From: JAZQHR01 sp045540815
Lineage (GTDB): Bacteria; Bacillota; Clostridia; UMGS1810
Assembly: GCA_045540815.1 (NCBI GenBank)
Contig: JAZQHY010000065.1
Span: 1-64,000, forward strand
DNA length: 64,000 nt
Reading direction: 5' to 3'
Made by a program: the position numbers and the translations under genes. A model generated the notes under the pieces. The model did not search any database. It was not told the origin of the DNA and saw only the letters and a program-made list of their open reading frames with translations. This document shows, piece by piece, positions 1 to 9,800 of the stretch. Position 1 is the first letter of the stretch; each line of letters starts with the position of its first letter.

Positions 1-210
1 TTTACCTGTACCGTGTGGTAGTACTACCGCACCTCTAACCTGCTGATCGGCATGTCTTGAGTCAACGCCCAATTTAATGTGAGCCTCAACAGTTTCGTCA
101 AATTTTGCTTTAGATGTTTTCACAACTAAATCAAGTGCTTCAGCTGTATCGTAAAGTTTAGTCTTTTCGATAAGTTTTGCACTTTCCTGATAAATTTTAC
201 CTCTACGCAC
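1..210 (-). CDS. rplA: 50S ribosomal protein L1, N-terminal part (gene runs off the left edge)
   Basis: Seventy codons read leftward from a GTG start; the rest lies outside the window. The beginning RRGKIYQESAKLIEK, followed by LYDTAEALDLVVKT and FDETVEAHIKLGVD, is the typical N-terminus of bacterial L1, the protein that binds 23S rRNA at the L1 stalk and often autoregulates its operon. The GTG is chosen because a perfect AGGAGG lies about 8 nt upstream (220-225) and no in-frame ATG is better placed. It follows rplK in the usual L11-L1 order. The product is certain; only the incomplete 3' end limits the entry. Confidence 0.95.
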   Translation of the reverse strand, partial: MRRGKIYQESAKLIEKTKLYDTAEALDLVVKTSKAKFDETVEAHIKLGVDSRHADQQVRGAVVLPHGTGK

Positions 211-290
211 TAGAAATTTCCTCCTTCTGTGGTTAATCGGAATGACCTTAATTTTTATTCATTCCTCCCACTAAATAAAAGCACCTAAAA

Positions 291-716
291 TTAGTCTTCT
301 ACGACAATACCCATACTTCTTGCAGTACCTGCTATCATACTCATAGCAGACTCAATAGAAGCAGCGTTAAGGTCTGGCATTTTCTGTTCAGCAATCTGTC
401 TTACAGCATCTTTGCTGATAGTAGCAACCTTAGTTTTGTTAGGTACTCCTGATCCGCTTTCAATCTTACAAGCCTTCTTTAGCAATACTGCTGCTGGTGG
501 AGTCTTTGTGATGAAAGAGAATGTTCTGTCCTGATATACAGTGATAACAACTGGGATAACAAGACCAGAATCCTTTGCAGTCTTTTCGTTAAATTCCTTA
601 CAGAACTGCATAATGTTTACACCGTGCTGACCAAGTGCAGGACCAACTGGTGGTGCTGGAGTAGCTTTACCTGCCTCAATCTGAAGCTTAATGAAACCCA
701 TTACTTTTTGTGCCAT
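291..716 (-). CDS. rplK: 50S ribosomal protein L11
   Basis: A 141-residue protein, the standard L11 length. L11 binds the GTPase-associated centre of 23S rRNA. The N-terminal domain (MAQKVMGFIKLQIEAGKATP, with PPVGPALGQHGVNI just after) and the C-terminal RNA-binding domain ending in GTARSMGIVV are both complete. A longer open frame begins three codons earlier at 725, but that codon lies in the AGGAGG ribosome-binding site at 725-730, so ATG at 716 is the real start with an 8-nt spacer. It sits between nusG and rplA in the conserved secE-nusG-rplK-rplA order. Confidence 0.97.
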   Translation of the reverse strand: MAQKVMGFIKLQIEAGKATPAPPVGPALGQHGVNIMQFCKEFNEKTAKDSGLVIPVVITVYQDRTFSFITKTPPAAVLLKKACKIESGSGVPNKTKVATISKDAVRQIAEQKMPDLNAASIESAMSMIAGTARSMGIVVED

Positions 717-807
717 TACGAACACCTCCTTAGAACAAATGTGGTAAATGGCGGATAAATAAAATTATCCTCCCACTTTATAATAAACGGCTAAAATCCG
801 CTATTAT

Positions 808-1326
808 CTATATAACTTCAACGTGATCAATCTCAAGCTCAAGAAGAGTCTTTCGACCAAACATAACAACCTCAACTTTAACCTTGTTTTTGGCATTATC
901 TATTTCAGATACAATACCAATCTGATTTGCAAATGCACCTTTAGCAATTCTGACATTGTCGCCAACAGAATAATCCGCAACAATCTCGCGAACATCAACA
1001 CCAAGTGCATCAACCTCATCTTCAGTTAAAGCAACAGGCTTAGAACCAGGTCCAACAAAACCTGTAACACCTGTAGTATTTCTTATAACATACCAGGTTT
1101 CATCTGTCATAACCATCTTGATTAGAACATAACCCGGGAATATTTTTCTAACTACAGTTTTTTCCTGGTCATCCTTCTTCTCTACCACTTCTTCGGTAGG
1201 AACACGAACATCTAAAATGAGCTCATGAAGTTTTCTGTTTTCAATTATCTTTTCAAGATTTGTTTTAACCTTATTTTCATATCCGGAGTATGTATGAACT
1301 ACATACCACTTTGCATTTTCTGCCAT
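808..1326 (-). CDS. nusG: Transcription termination/antitermination factor NusG
   Basis: A 172-residue NusG: the N-terminal NGN domain (KWYVVHTYSGYENKV, later FPGYVLIKMVM, TTGVTGFVG) binds RNA polymerase, and the C-terminal KOW domain (about residues 120-172, VGDNVRIAKGAFANQIGIV) contacts ribosomal S10 or Rho. It affects pausing and couples transcription to translation. The upstream sequence has both AAGGAGG and a closer GGGAG about 7 nt before the ATG; the latter probably sets the start. It lies between secE and rplK, the near-universal bacterial order. Confidence 0.97.
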   Translation of the reverse strand: MAENAKWYVVHTYSGYENKVKTNLEKIIENRKLHELILDVRVPTEEVVEKKDDQEKTVVRKIFPGYVLIKMVMTDETWYVIRNTTGVTGFVGPGSKPVALTEDEVDALGVDVREIVADYSVGDNVRIAKGAFANQIGIVSEIDNAKNKVKVEVVMFGRKTLLELEIDHVEVI

Positions 1327-1367
1327 ATTAAAACTCCCGGCCTCCTTTTAAAGAATTAAAACAACAA

Positions 1368-1592
1368 TTAGTTAGCAAGGAATCTGAATAATCCAAACTG
1401 GAAAATCAAATCAAGCACCCAAATAACAATACCAATTACTAAAACTGTTGCAAGTACAACTAAAGTATTGTTAAAAACGTGTTTTCTTGATGGCCAAACT
1501 ACTTTTTTCATTTCAGACTTTGTCTCTCTGAAAAATTTTGCTATACGACCAAATAAACCAGTTTTTTTCTTTGCGCCAACTGCTTCTGCCAT
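1368..1592 (-). CDS. secE: Preprotein translocase subunit SecE
   Basis: A 74-residue SecE with a basic N-terminal cytoplasmic part (GAKKKTGLFGRIAKFFRETKS), the conserved EMKKVVWPSRKHVFN motif, and one membrane span (about LVVLATVLVIGIVIWVLDL). It braces SecY in the SecYEG channel. An in-frame GTG at 1601 would add three residues, but it is part of the GAGGTG ribosome-binding site (1599-1604); ATG at 1592 is therefore taken as the start. It is in the rpmG-secE-nusG operon. Confidence 0.95.
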   Translation of the reverse strand: MAEAVGAKKKTGLFGRIAKFFRETKSEMKKVVWPSRKHVFNNTLVVLATVLVIGIVIWVLDLIFQFGLFRFLAN

Positions 1593-1655
1593 AGTATTCA
1601 CCTCAACTTATGGTAACACGCTATATGAAGCGTATCCTCGATTTATAACCTTGCA

Positions 1656-1679
1656 CGCATATATACCTATATATATGCG
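1656..1679. other. Perfect 10-bp hairpin between rpmG and secE
   Basis: CGCATATATA and TATATATGCG form a perfect 10-bp stem with a 4-nt loop (CCTA). There is no T-run after it on the minus strand, so it is unlikely to be a terminator; it may be an RNase processing or stability element between the two cistrons. That role is inference. Confidence 0.5.
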
Positions 1680-1697
1680 CACCTGACATAACAAAAA

Positions 1698-1847
1698 TTA
1701 TTTTGTTTCTTTGTGCAAAGTATGTTCTCTGCAGAAACGACAATATTTCTTCATTTCTAGTCTGTCAGGATCGTTTTTCTTATTCTTCATAGTGTTATAA
1801 TTTCTCTGTTTGCAATTGCTGCATGCTAAAGTTACTCTTGTTCTCAC
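1698..1847 (-). CDS. rpmG: 50S ribosomal protein L33 (zinc-ribbon form)
   Basis: A 49-codon gene starting with GTG, preceded by AAGGAGGTG with a spacer of about 8 nt. The product begins with RTRVTLACSNCKQRNY and ends in CRFCREHTLHKETK, typical of L33. Cysteines 9, 12, 36 and 39 form two CxxC pairs, so this is the zinc-containing paralogue. L33 is a small protein of the large ribosomal subunit. It is the first gene after the promoter at 1941-1969 and its position before secE is standard in Firmicutes. It is easy to miss because it is short and has a GTG start. Confidence 0.95.
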   Translation of the reverse strand: MRTRVTLACSNCKQRNYNTMKNKKNDPDRLEMKKYCRFCREHTLHKETK

Positions 1848-1940
1848 TTTAAGCACCTCCTTATAGTATTGCTTGACATAATATATATTTTTAATACAAA
1901 AAAATTACATAAAAAAAAGACATATACGTCGGCATATAAC

Positions 1941-1969
1941 ACTATACCATACGCAAACTGAAAAGTCAA
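1941..1969 (-). promoter_or_regulatory. Sigma-A promoter of the rpmG-secE-nusG-rplK-rplA operon
   Basis: On the minus strand TTGACT (1964-1969) is followed after exactly 17 bp by TATAGT (1941-1946), each one mismatch from consensus. It lies about 95 bp upstream of rpmG and just after the PBP gene terminator, so it is well placed to drive the ribosomal/secretion operon. Confidence 0.8.
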
Positions 1970-1992
1970 TACTTTTTTTACAATATCTTGTA

Positions 1993-2034
1993 TTTTTTTA
2001 AAAAGGCTCCAAACATTTTGTAGTTTGAAGCCTT
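1993..2034 (-). terminator. Rho-independent terminator of the PBP gene
   Basis: Twelve-base arms (AAGGCTTCAAAC / GTTTGGAGCCTT, one G-U pair) with an 8-nt loop are followed on the minus strand by TTTTT and further T/A. It begins 6 bp after the PBP stop codon. Confidence 0.9.
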
Positions 2035-2040
2035 GTTTAA

Positions 2041-4281
2041 TTAAAGTATGCTGTCTAAATCTATACTCTCTGGGTCTTTATTTTCAGGTTTTGTATTACT
2101 GTCGGGTTTTTGTTCATCCGGCGGAATTACGATAGAACCATCACCTGTGTTTTCTTCGCCTTCCATGCCCTCTTCGCCCTCGGTGTTTTCTTCCTCTTCA
2201 ACCTTGTGCTTTGTGCCATCGCAATATCCGGACGGTGCCTTACCCTTTGCAAAGTATTCTAAAACGGATTTACACTCTTCGCCTGCGAGTTCTCCACTCT
2301 CGGTACAGATATAAGCACTCTGTACATTTGAAGGTCTTGTAAATGTTTTGCTCGCAAGTCCGGAATGCACTTTAGTCATAACCTTTTTCCAAAGTGTAAG
2401 TGCAGGATTCGCACCAGATACAACAACTGTTTTAGGTGTATCATATCCAAACCATACCGTACCTGTATAGTACGGAGTATATCCCGCAAACCATCTATCA
2501 TAGTCATCATCGGTTGTACCAGTTTTACCACAGGTATCCATACCGGAAATTTTAGCCCCTACTCCCGTACCATAGTCAACTACACTCTTTAAAAGCTGTG
2601 TAGTGAGGTACGCAGTATCCTCTCTAAACGCTGAATTTACTTTCTGGTCTTTTTCTAAAATAACTTTATCCTCTGCGTCGAGAACTTTCAAATATGTTAT
2701 AGGCTCCATATAAATACCGCTGTTTGCTATTGTATTGTAAGCAGCATTAAGCTCTATAACTTTAAGTCCGTTAGTAAGACCTCCAAGAGCAAGCGATGAA
2801 AGGTTTTTATCAGTATATACTTTATTTCCTTTCTTCTCTCCATCGACAACTGTTGAAAAATGAAGTCTGTTTTTCATATAATCATAAGACCTTGATACAC
2901 CTAAATCATCAAGCACCTTTACAGCCGGAATGTTGCTTGAAAGCTCAACAGCTCGTCTAACCGTCATATTACCATAGAAACCATCGTAATAGTTTTTAGG
3001 CGACCAACTTCCATAACTTACCGCTTCATCATTTATAACAGTGGCATTCGTTATAACTCCTGTATCAAGCGCCGGTGCATATACCGCAACAGGCTTTATT
3101 GATGATCCAGGCTGACGATTTGTGTGAGTAGCACGATTTAAAACTCTGTCTTGTGTCTTCTCACCGCGGCCACCAATTATACCAACGACTTCTCCCGTAG
3201 TAACGTCTGATACAACCATCGCAGCTTCCGGCTTTACATCACCTGATGTTTTAGGATAATTCGCCTCGTTTTCAAAAACTTCCTCCATAGCATTCTGAAC
3301 TTTAGGATTAACCGTTGAATATATCTTAAGTCCTCCGCCATATACCATTTGAGTAGCCACTGTTTCCGAATAACCCTTTTCAGACTGCAGGTCCGCTATT
3401 ACATCTTCTATAACCTGGTCTACAAAATATGACTGGTTGCTCAGCACCTTTTTCTTTCCTGCGTTTGAGAAATCCAGTTCTTCAGCTACAGCCTCGTTAT
3501 ATTCTTCCTGCGTGATGTACTCATGTTCAAGCATCTTGCTTAAAACAAGAATCTGTTTATCTTTATTAGCCTCGGGGTCAAGAAGCGGGTCAAACTTACT
3601 TGGATACTGTGTTATGCCTGCAATGCAAGCGCATTGTGCAAGTGATAGTTCATCGGCTGATTTACCAAAGTAGAAGTTTGATGCAGCTTCAACGCCGTAG
3701 CAGCCTTCGCCAAGATAAATTGAATTCATATACATTTCGAGTATTTCGTCTTTTGAAAGCTTTGTTTCCAACACAAGCGCACGGATAATCTCACGGAACT
3801 TACGCACATAGCTTCGTTCCTTATCGCCTGTAATATTTTTTACAAGCTGCTGTGTTATAGTGCTTCCGCCATACGTTGACTTACCAAAAAGTTCATTTAG
3901 CACAGCACCTGTTGTTCTCTTTATATCTATACCGTGGTGCTTATAAAAACGCTCATCCTCTATAGCTACAAATGCATCTTTGTAGTCTTCGGAAATCTCG
4001 TCGTACGACGCCCATACGCGTTTTTCCCCTGATGAAATATATTCAAATTCGGTAAATTCACCTTTGTCATCTCGTCCGTAAACAACGCTCATAAGATTAA
4101 GGCTAAGCTTATCGACTGAGCTTATAAACCCAAAGTCTACTCCCACCAAAATCCAAACAACAAAAGCAAGTACAATAGCAGCTATCGTACCAAGAATAAT
4201 CTTCTTTTTTGATAGTGGTTTTTTTATTTTCTTTTTCGTCCCAATAGGTTTACTTGTCCTTTCGTGTTTTCCTCTGGCCAT
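2041..4281 (-). CDS. Bifunctional penicillin-binding protein (class A, PBP1a type)
   Basis: A 746-residue membrane-anchored enzyme that polymerises lipid II and cross-links peptidoglycan. After a basic cytoplasmic stretch, one membrane span lies at about residues 28-50. The GT51 glycosyltransferase domain (about 85-260) has the catalytic Glu108 in EDERFYKHHG and the GGSTITQQLVKN motif. The transpeptidase domain carries SxxK at Ser393-Lys396, SxN at 448-450 and KTG at 586-588, all intact. The tail (about 690-746) is very acidic, proline-rich and probably disordered. The start has AGGAGGTG upstream. It is transcribed alone, with its own promoter-like -10 and a strong terminator. Confidence 0.95.
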   Translation of the reverse strand: MARGKHERTSKPIGTKKKIKKPLSKKKIILGTIAAIVLAFVVWILVGVDFGFISSVDKLSLNLMSVVYGRDDKGEFTEFEYISSGEKRVWASYDEISEDYKDAFVAIEDERFYKHHGIDIKRTTGAVLNELFGKSTYGGSTITQQLVKNITGDKERSYVRKFREIIRALVLETKLSKDEILEMYMNSIYLGEGCYGVEAASNFYFGKSADELSLAQCACIAGITQYPSKFDPLLDPEANKDKQILVLSKMLEHEYITQEEYNEAVAEELDFSNAGKKKVLSNQSYFVDQVIEDVIADLQSEKGYSETVATQMVYGGGLKIYSTVNPKVQNAMEEVFENEANYPKTSGDVKPEAAMVVSDVTTGEVVGIIGGRGEKTQDRVLNRATHTNRQPGSSIKPVAVYAPALDTGVITNATVINDEAVSYGSWSPKNYYDGFYGNMTVRRAVELSSNIPAVKVLDDLGVSRSYDYMKNRLHFSTVVDGEKKGNKVYTDKNLSSLALGGLTNGLKVIELNAAYNTIANSGIYMEPITYLKVLDAEDKVILEKDQKVNSAFREDTAYLTTQLLKSVVDYGTGVGAKISGMDTCGKTGTTDDDYDRWFAGYTPYYTGTVWFGYDTPKTVVVSGANPALTLWKKVMTKVHSGLASKTFTRPSNVQSAYICTESGELAGEECKSVLEYFAKGKAPSGYCDGTKHKVEEEENTEGEEGMEGEENTGDGSIVIPPDEQKPDSNTKPENKDPESIDLDSIL

Positions 4282-4348
4282 ACGGCACCTCCTAGCGAAA
4301 TATCAAAATATATTTCCATAAAAAATAAAAGCAAATTTTATCAAATTA

Positions 4349-4357
4349 ATTATAACA
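4349..4357 (-). promoter_or_regulatory. Extended -10 promoter element of the PBP gene
   Basis: TGT-TATAAT on the minus strand is a full -10 with the TGn extension, about 70 bp before the PBP start. The -35 region is only T-rich and matches poorly, so this is a probable rather than certain promoter. Confidence 0.45.
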
Positions 4358-4460
4358 CAAAAGTTATTAAAAAAATATTACAATTATATTGTTTTTGCAT
4401 TTCTGTATAAAAACATTACCTTTGGTGATTATATACATATAATATAACGGAGGATAAAAT

Positions 4461-4835
4461 ATGAATTTTCGATTATTTATAAAATCATTTATATACTCTT
4501 TGTCCATTTTGTGTCTAATATCTGTTCTTGTATTCTCGACAATTAAAGAGGAGACTATACCTGAGCAAAGCAGCAGAAGTTCAAATCCAACTCAAGATGC
4601 AGTTAAATCACAGACTATTCCAGAAAGCAGTACGTTATCACACTATATGTTAAAACTCGAAAATAATATCGTAAACATATATGAAGTGTATTCCGACCAA
4701 GCCAAAATACATTGCGGAACGCTTGATATATCAACCGACACGTTACGTGAAATTGATAAAATAAATTTCGAGCACGGAATAATAGTTGAAAATGCAAGCG
4801 ACATTTTGCACATCACAGAGGATTTTACAAGTTAA
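4461..4835 (+). CDS. Small membrane-anchored protein with BofC-like C-terminal domain
   Basis: A 124-residue protein with an N-terminal membrane span or uncleaved signal (about residues 8-28), a Ser/Gln-rich linker, and a C-terminal globular part of about 60 residues (YMLKLENNIVNIYEVYSD, then TLDISTDTLREIDK and a GI.V.....L..I.EDFTS ending). That pattern is what I recall for BofC-like C-terminal domains in Firmicutes; BofC acts in forespore signalling to sigma-K processing in Bacillus. The assignment rests on pattern memory. It has a good ribosome-binding site (GGAGGA, 7-nt spacer) and is a single-gene unit between two minus-strand envelope genes, closed by a hairpin terminator. Confidence 0.6.
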   Translation: MNFRLFIKSFIYSLSILCLISVLVFSTIKEETIPEQSSRSSNPTQDAVKSQTIPESSTLSHYMLKLENNIVNIYEVYSDQAKIHCGTLDISTDTLREIDKINFEHGIIVENASDILHITEDFTS

Positions 4836-4866
4836 AAAAAGATTATCGAAATGATAATCTTTTTTA
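4836..4866. terminator. Bidirectional terminator between convergent genes
   Basis: GATTATC/GATAATC arms extended by A and T runs on both sides, 5-nt loop, at the end of the BofC-like gene. The A-run on the left makes it usable for the convergent minus-strand gene as well. Confidence 0.85.
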
Positions 4867-4906
4867 TTACCAAAAATTTGGTATATTTATGCAATCTCCA
4901 ATTGTA

Positions 4907-6778
4907 TTATCGGGGACGTTTTTTGTTTTTGCCGTATATTTTCAAATTATAATATTGAAGAATTTTATATTCATTAACCAATTCTGCATACTCATCAGGC
5001 ACCATATTTGAAAATTCTTTTTCGTGAACATAGTAATTTCCTTTTATGCAGTTAAGCTTGTCCTTTGCTTCGTTAACAAACTCAAAAAACGGTGGCATAC
5101 CTATATCTACGCACTCGAACATCTGAGAAGCAAGGTAGTTTGATGAAATATTTCCACCATAACCTGTTTTGAATTTTCCCCCGCGTTCCTTTATAAAATC
5201 CCTCGCCGCATCGTTTGCCCATATGATGTACGGGATAGCATATTTGTTGTACATACCCTCCAAAGTAGTAGCATCAAAGTCATAGCCAAGCTTTTGATAA
5301 GTAATAAATTCATCATCAAAATATGCTAAATGATCGCCAAAGAACACAAGCACGGTAGGAACATCAATACTCTTTAAATAATTTTTTACATTTTCCAAAA
5401 GCTCTACTGCATCATACACACCATTAAAGTAGTTACTCACAACATTATATGATACATCGTCAAGCCCATCAGGTCTTATAAGACGTCTGTATGCTTCAGT
5501 GTAATCAGGATTATACGGACCGTGATTTTGTATAGTTACAGTAAAATTAAAATAACCTTTATCAGGATTTGTTTCCAAATGTTTTTTGTATGAATCGATA
5601 ATAAGTGAGGTGGTTTCGGCATCACTTACATAGTTATGCACTTTTTCAAGCTTTCTGTCGATATCCTCTACCCCGGTAAATTCATCAAATCCCATACGAG
5701 GATATACATTTTGTCTGTTATAAAACCATTTATGATGCGGATGAATTGCTGTAGTTTTAAATCCAAGTTCCTTGAAAAAAGCTGCAAGTGAATAAACTTT
5801 TTGGTTTATATGAGTTTTATACACAACAGGCATGGAACTATCAATAAGTGATATGTTATTACCTGTTAAAAATTCAAACTCTGTAGAAGCCGTGCTTCCA
5901 CCAAACCCCGGAACAACAATATTTCCGTAATATGACTCTCTTTTTAGTTTGTTGTATTTTTCGTAAGGGTTTAAATCTTTATTGAATTTTACATTTTCCG
6001 CCCCTTGAGCATCAAAAAACGCTTCGCTCATTATCGAGATTACATTTGGAAATTCAGTTATTTTATCATTTTCCGAATACCTTGCGAAAATATCATTAAC
6101 TTTTTCATCGCTATAACCATCAGGTTGTATATAATTCACACTGTTAATTTTAGCAATAAAGCTATAAGTAAACCCGAGTCTTGTAGTTATCTCTGTATCG
6201 TGATAAAGTCCTGTATCAGCTACTATACGATCGTAAACCGGCTTTTTTGAATATATACCGAGATATGTCGATGCACCTATAACAACACACGCACCTATCA
6301 CACCAATTCTTGTAAGAACTGTAGTTTCAAAACCCTTAAAATTCTTTATAACCCAAGCGCATATTATAACAAACACCACAACGCCAAGAATTATCACAGG
6401 TCTGAATGATAGGAGATTATAATTTTGGACTATATTTGCCGTTTCACCAAGAAGTGAAAAATCGAGAGGCAACAAAGGTTCATCTCTAAAATATATTTTG
6501 TATTTATTTATTACCAACATTATAAACATCGGAACAGATGTTATCATAAAAGCTAAGTTAATTTTCTTTAGCACACATGTCAAAAAAAGCATAATAAGAA
6601 AAACAGGCAATACATTTAATAAAATGATATGCGGATTCCACAAATACACAATAGCCTTGTATATATACCTATCGTGTTGAAATGCCATTTGAAAGAAAAC
6701 CATAAGTACAGATAATGCAAAAACTGCAATTATAGTTTTTAAAGTGTTATTCTCCTTTTTTAGTGATTTTTCTTTCAC
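4907..6778 (-). CDS. LTA synthase family protein (phosphoglycerol transferase, sulfatase fold)
   Basis: A 623-residue enzyme with about five membrane spans in the first 180 residues, then a large extracellular alkaline-phosphatase-fold domain. Features of the LtaS/phosphoglycerol transferase family are seen: a metal-ligand Glu near residue 252 (ISIMSEAFFD), the nucleophile Thr in FGGSTASTEFEFLTG (about Thr296), IHPHHKWFYNRQ, and FGDHLAYFDD late in the domain. The family transfers glycerol-phosphate from phosphatidylglycerol to teichoic acid or glycans; the acceptor here cannot be read. The start is GTG at 6776-6778 with AAGGAGT 7 nt upstream. It has its own promoter. Confidence 0.88.
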   Translation of the reverse strand: MKEKSLKKENNTLKTIIAVFALSVLMVFFQMAFQHDRYIYKAIVYLWNPHIILLNVLPVFLIMLFLTCVLKKINLAFMITSVPMFIMLVINKYKIYFRDEPLLPLDFSLLGETANIVQNYNLLSFRPVIILGVVVFVIICAWVIKNFKGFETTVLTRIGVIGACVVIGASTYLGIYSKKPVYDRIVADTGLYHDTEITTRLGFTYSFIAKINSVNYIQPDGYSDEKVNDIFARYSENDKITEFPNVISIMSEAFFDAQGAENVKFNKDLNPYEKYNKLKRESYYGNIVVPGFGGSTASTEFEFLTGNNISLIDSSMPVVYKTHINQKVYSLAAFFKELGFKTTAIHPHHKWFYNRQNVYPRMGFDEFTGVEDIDRKLEKVHNYVSDAETTSLIIDSYKKHLETNPDKGYFNFTVTIQNHGPYNPDYTEAYRRLIRPDGLDDVSYNVVSNYFNGVYDAVELLENVKNYLKSIDVPTVLVFFGDHLAYFDDEFITYQKLGYDFDATTLEGMYNKYAIPYIIWANDAARDFIKERGGKFKTGYGGNISSNYLASQMFECVDIGMPPFFEFVNEAKDKLNCIKGNYYVHEKEFSNMVPDEYAELVNEYKILQYYNLKIYGKNKKRPR

Positions 6779-6812
6779 AATGATTACTCCTTATCATAAT
6801 GCGCTATTAAAT

Positions 6813-6841
6813 ATTTTATCACAAACGCCAAACACAGTCAA
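6813..6841 (-). promoter_or_regulatory. Sigma-A promoter of the LTA-synthase-like gene
   Basis: TTGACT (6836-6841), a 17-bp spacer and TAAAAT (6813-6818) preceded by TGn; about 35 bp upstream of the GTG start. Confidence 0.75.
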
Positions 6842-6842
6842 C

Positions 6843-6878
6843 AAAAAATATGACGCAGCTATTATATAGCTGCGTCAT
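6843..6878 (-). terminator. Strong terminator of the secreted multidomain gene
   Basis: Perfect 12-bp arms (ATGACGCAGCTA / TAGCTGCGTCAT) with a 5-nt loop, followed on the minus strand by ATTTTTT. It lies 5 bp after the stop at 6884 and directly abuts the -35 of the next promoter. Confidence 0.92.
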
Positions 6879-6883
6879 TCAAA

Positions 6884-9800
6884 TTAATTTGTTCTTAATA
6901 AAAATACAAGTTCTTCGATAAATATTTTATCGTTTGTTTTATCAAATTCGTCGTCACTTACTATTATAAGTCCTCTGTCATCCCAGAATACTTTTTTGTT
7001 AAGCGCCTCAGCAACAGCCCTTAGCGGAATAAGTGTTCTACCGTTTTCAACCTTTGCCGGTACTTCAAGTTCATATTCTGTACCATCAACTGTAAATTTA
7101 CTATCACCAATTTTAAGCACAACTGTTTTTCCATCAAGTGAAACAGTAACAGTTTCGGTAGCATCATCCCATCCCACTTTTGCGCCAAATCTTTCAGCAA
7201 CAAACCTTACAGGGATAAGTGTTCTACCATCCTCAGTATAAGGTACAACAGCGCTATTCTTGCCGTCTATCCTCACCTGCTCACTGCCATCTGCATAAGC
7301 TCTGCTGCTCTTTAAATACATTGCAACCGAATCACCCATACGCTCATTAAGTGTTACTATATCATTTGCAGGCTCAATGGTTTTAGCGCTAGATAAGTCA
7401 TAATGTTTATTTAATACCACTACGTTTTTAAAGTAAATCTGTTTTGCGCCTTTTTCTCCGAAGCCAATCTTTCCGCCAATAAAATCAGATTTAACATTTT
7501 CAAACATTACAGTTCTGTTTCCGCCTTGAATTACACCAATATTAATATTTCCTTTTTCATCTTCTCTTACATCAAACACCATTAAAGCATTTACCTCGAA
7601 TGGATATCTGCCATTTTCTGATGCATACTCAGATATTACTGTTTCTTCTCCATTTGCCACCTTAACTAGCTTTGCACCATCATAAGGTGTCATATCAATC
7701 ATATAATAGTTTTTATCGTCTTGATAGTCAAAATACACATATATTCTGTCGTCAGAGGAGAATGAATTTGTTTTCATACTTATTTTGTATGTGTAAGGTG
7801 CTTTAAATACATCTACATTGTCAATAACAGTTGCTGTGTTATTATAATCCTTAGTACTCCAGCTATTAAACAACACCTCGTTAGATGAAATTTTCATAAA
7901 TCCCGATATATCTTCCGGATTAGAAGAAATTACCCACCCTTCAGGAAGTTCTTTTCCTGCAAAATTTTGTGTGTAATATTCATCTTTTTCAAATATAGCT
8001 ACAACCTCTTTATCACTATCCATAAACAGTTTAAGTGTGGTGCTTGAACTATAAGCATCACCCTCCCAGCCAATAAACTTGTAACCTTCAGCAGGAACGG
8101 CTTTAAGTACTGCAACAGCTCCTTTTCCAAGCTTTTCGGGTCTGTCAGTATTTACACTGATGCCGTGTTTTTGATAGTTCACTTCGCCTTCGCCTATGGT
8201 TTTAACCGTTAGCGAGTAGTCTTCAACCTTTTTAAACTTAGCTCCAACTGTTATATCTTTTTCAGCAATGAATTCTATTATCTTGTCTGTTCTGCCTTCA
8301 AATTCACCAGTCCAACACACAAACTCATAACCCGGTCTTGCAACTGCTGTTACAGAGTTCCAAGTTCCTTTTGGCGACTGATTTTCAAAATAATCTATAC
8401 CACTTGTCCATCCAAAGGCAACATATCCGCCTTCCATATCATCAAGGTTAATTGTTACAAGGTCAAAAGGATGCTGAGGAAGGTCAGCGAAATAATTCGT
8501 CATTACAGTAACGTCTTTATTGTCAATCACTTTATCCTGATTGACATCGCACAAAATATTTTCATCGGTTACTTCATTTCCAAGCTGTGATTTAATGATT
8601 TCTGTATCAGTATCATTGATTGAACCATCACTGTTCACATCAAGATTAGCAATTTTAACAACCGGAAGAGTTACGTATAGCTTTGGTTCCTTACCGCCAA
8701 AGAATTCGTCACCCTTAAGAAATGCCTGTATTTCCGCCTGAACTGCTTCAAATCCCTGTGTTCCATCAAGGAATGGAACATTGTATTTTTCATCACCTAA
8801 CCAGTTTCCTGATACAGTAGATGTATATAGCAGAATACTTTTTGAACTTGCTGTCATACCTGAAACATCGGTATTGTAATATCCATACTCCTGCCAAGCT
8901 TTAAGAATTTTATAACCAGGCAAACTTAGCTTGCCTTCATCGTACATTGCTTTTATATCAATATCTGGGTCAAGCTGAAGAACACCGCCATATGGAAGTA
9001 CACCCTGATTTACCTGTTTTGCAACACTGTCATTATTTATGTATCCGTCCATACCGCTTGCGGGATATGTTCTGCCCTTCATAATAGGCCAACCTGCACC
9101 GCCTATTGCGTGTTCTATAAACACATCAGGGTCAGCAATTTCTTTTTTCTTTATGCTTATACCATCAAGAGGTACTTTTGCAGCGTTTGTTGATACTCTT
9201 CCCTCCGATGCAATACCTGTCATTGAATATTTTGTTGTGCCGGAGCTGTTGCGCATATCAAAGCCCATTTTATATCCGTCGTCAAGATTTACGCCATATC
9301 TTAATGGATCGTTTGGTGTTTTAACCTTCCAGGCACCTACAACAGTTTTATTAACAGCATCAATAAAGTATCCATGCTGGTCACCATTTGTATATTGATT
9401 TACAATGTCATCAACATTTTCCGGCGCACGAACTGTCCAGCCACGTGAAATATCCCACGACGTATACGCCTCAACCATATTAAATACAGGGTCAGTTTCT
9501 CTGCCGATAATCACCGGTATGCCTACACCGTTACCGCCCATATCGCTTTTTTCTTTTACAGTAGCTATCTGGAATGTTCTTTTAAACGCTGCGTAAAGCT
9601 CTGTACGCGGATGATTAGCCGGAATTTTGTTGTTCCATGCAGCATCAATAGAATAATACTGGTCAAAATCACCTTCAAGCGGTTTTGGAGTTTCACGAGA
9701 AAATCTTGATGGTTTGTCCTGAATAAATCTCTTGCTATCAAGCCAGTTTTCGTTGTCAAGTGATAAGTCAAGTCCTGCATCGCGGAACATCTTTATGACT

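Noticed and set aside
4438..4443. TATAAT as the promoter -10 of the BofC-like gene
   Set aside because: It is so close to the ribosome-binding site that the transcript would start within it, and the -35 is poor.
9039..9398. Long plus-strand frame within the secreted multidomain gene
   Set aside because: Shadow of a well-supported minus-strand gene; no ribosome-binding site or domain.
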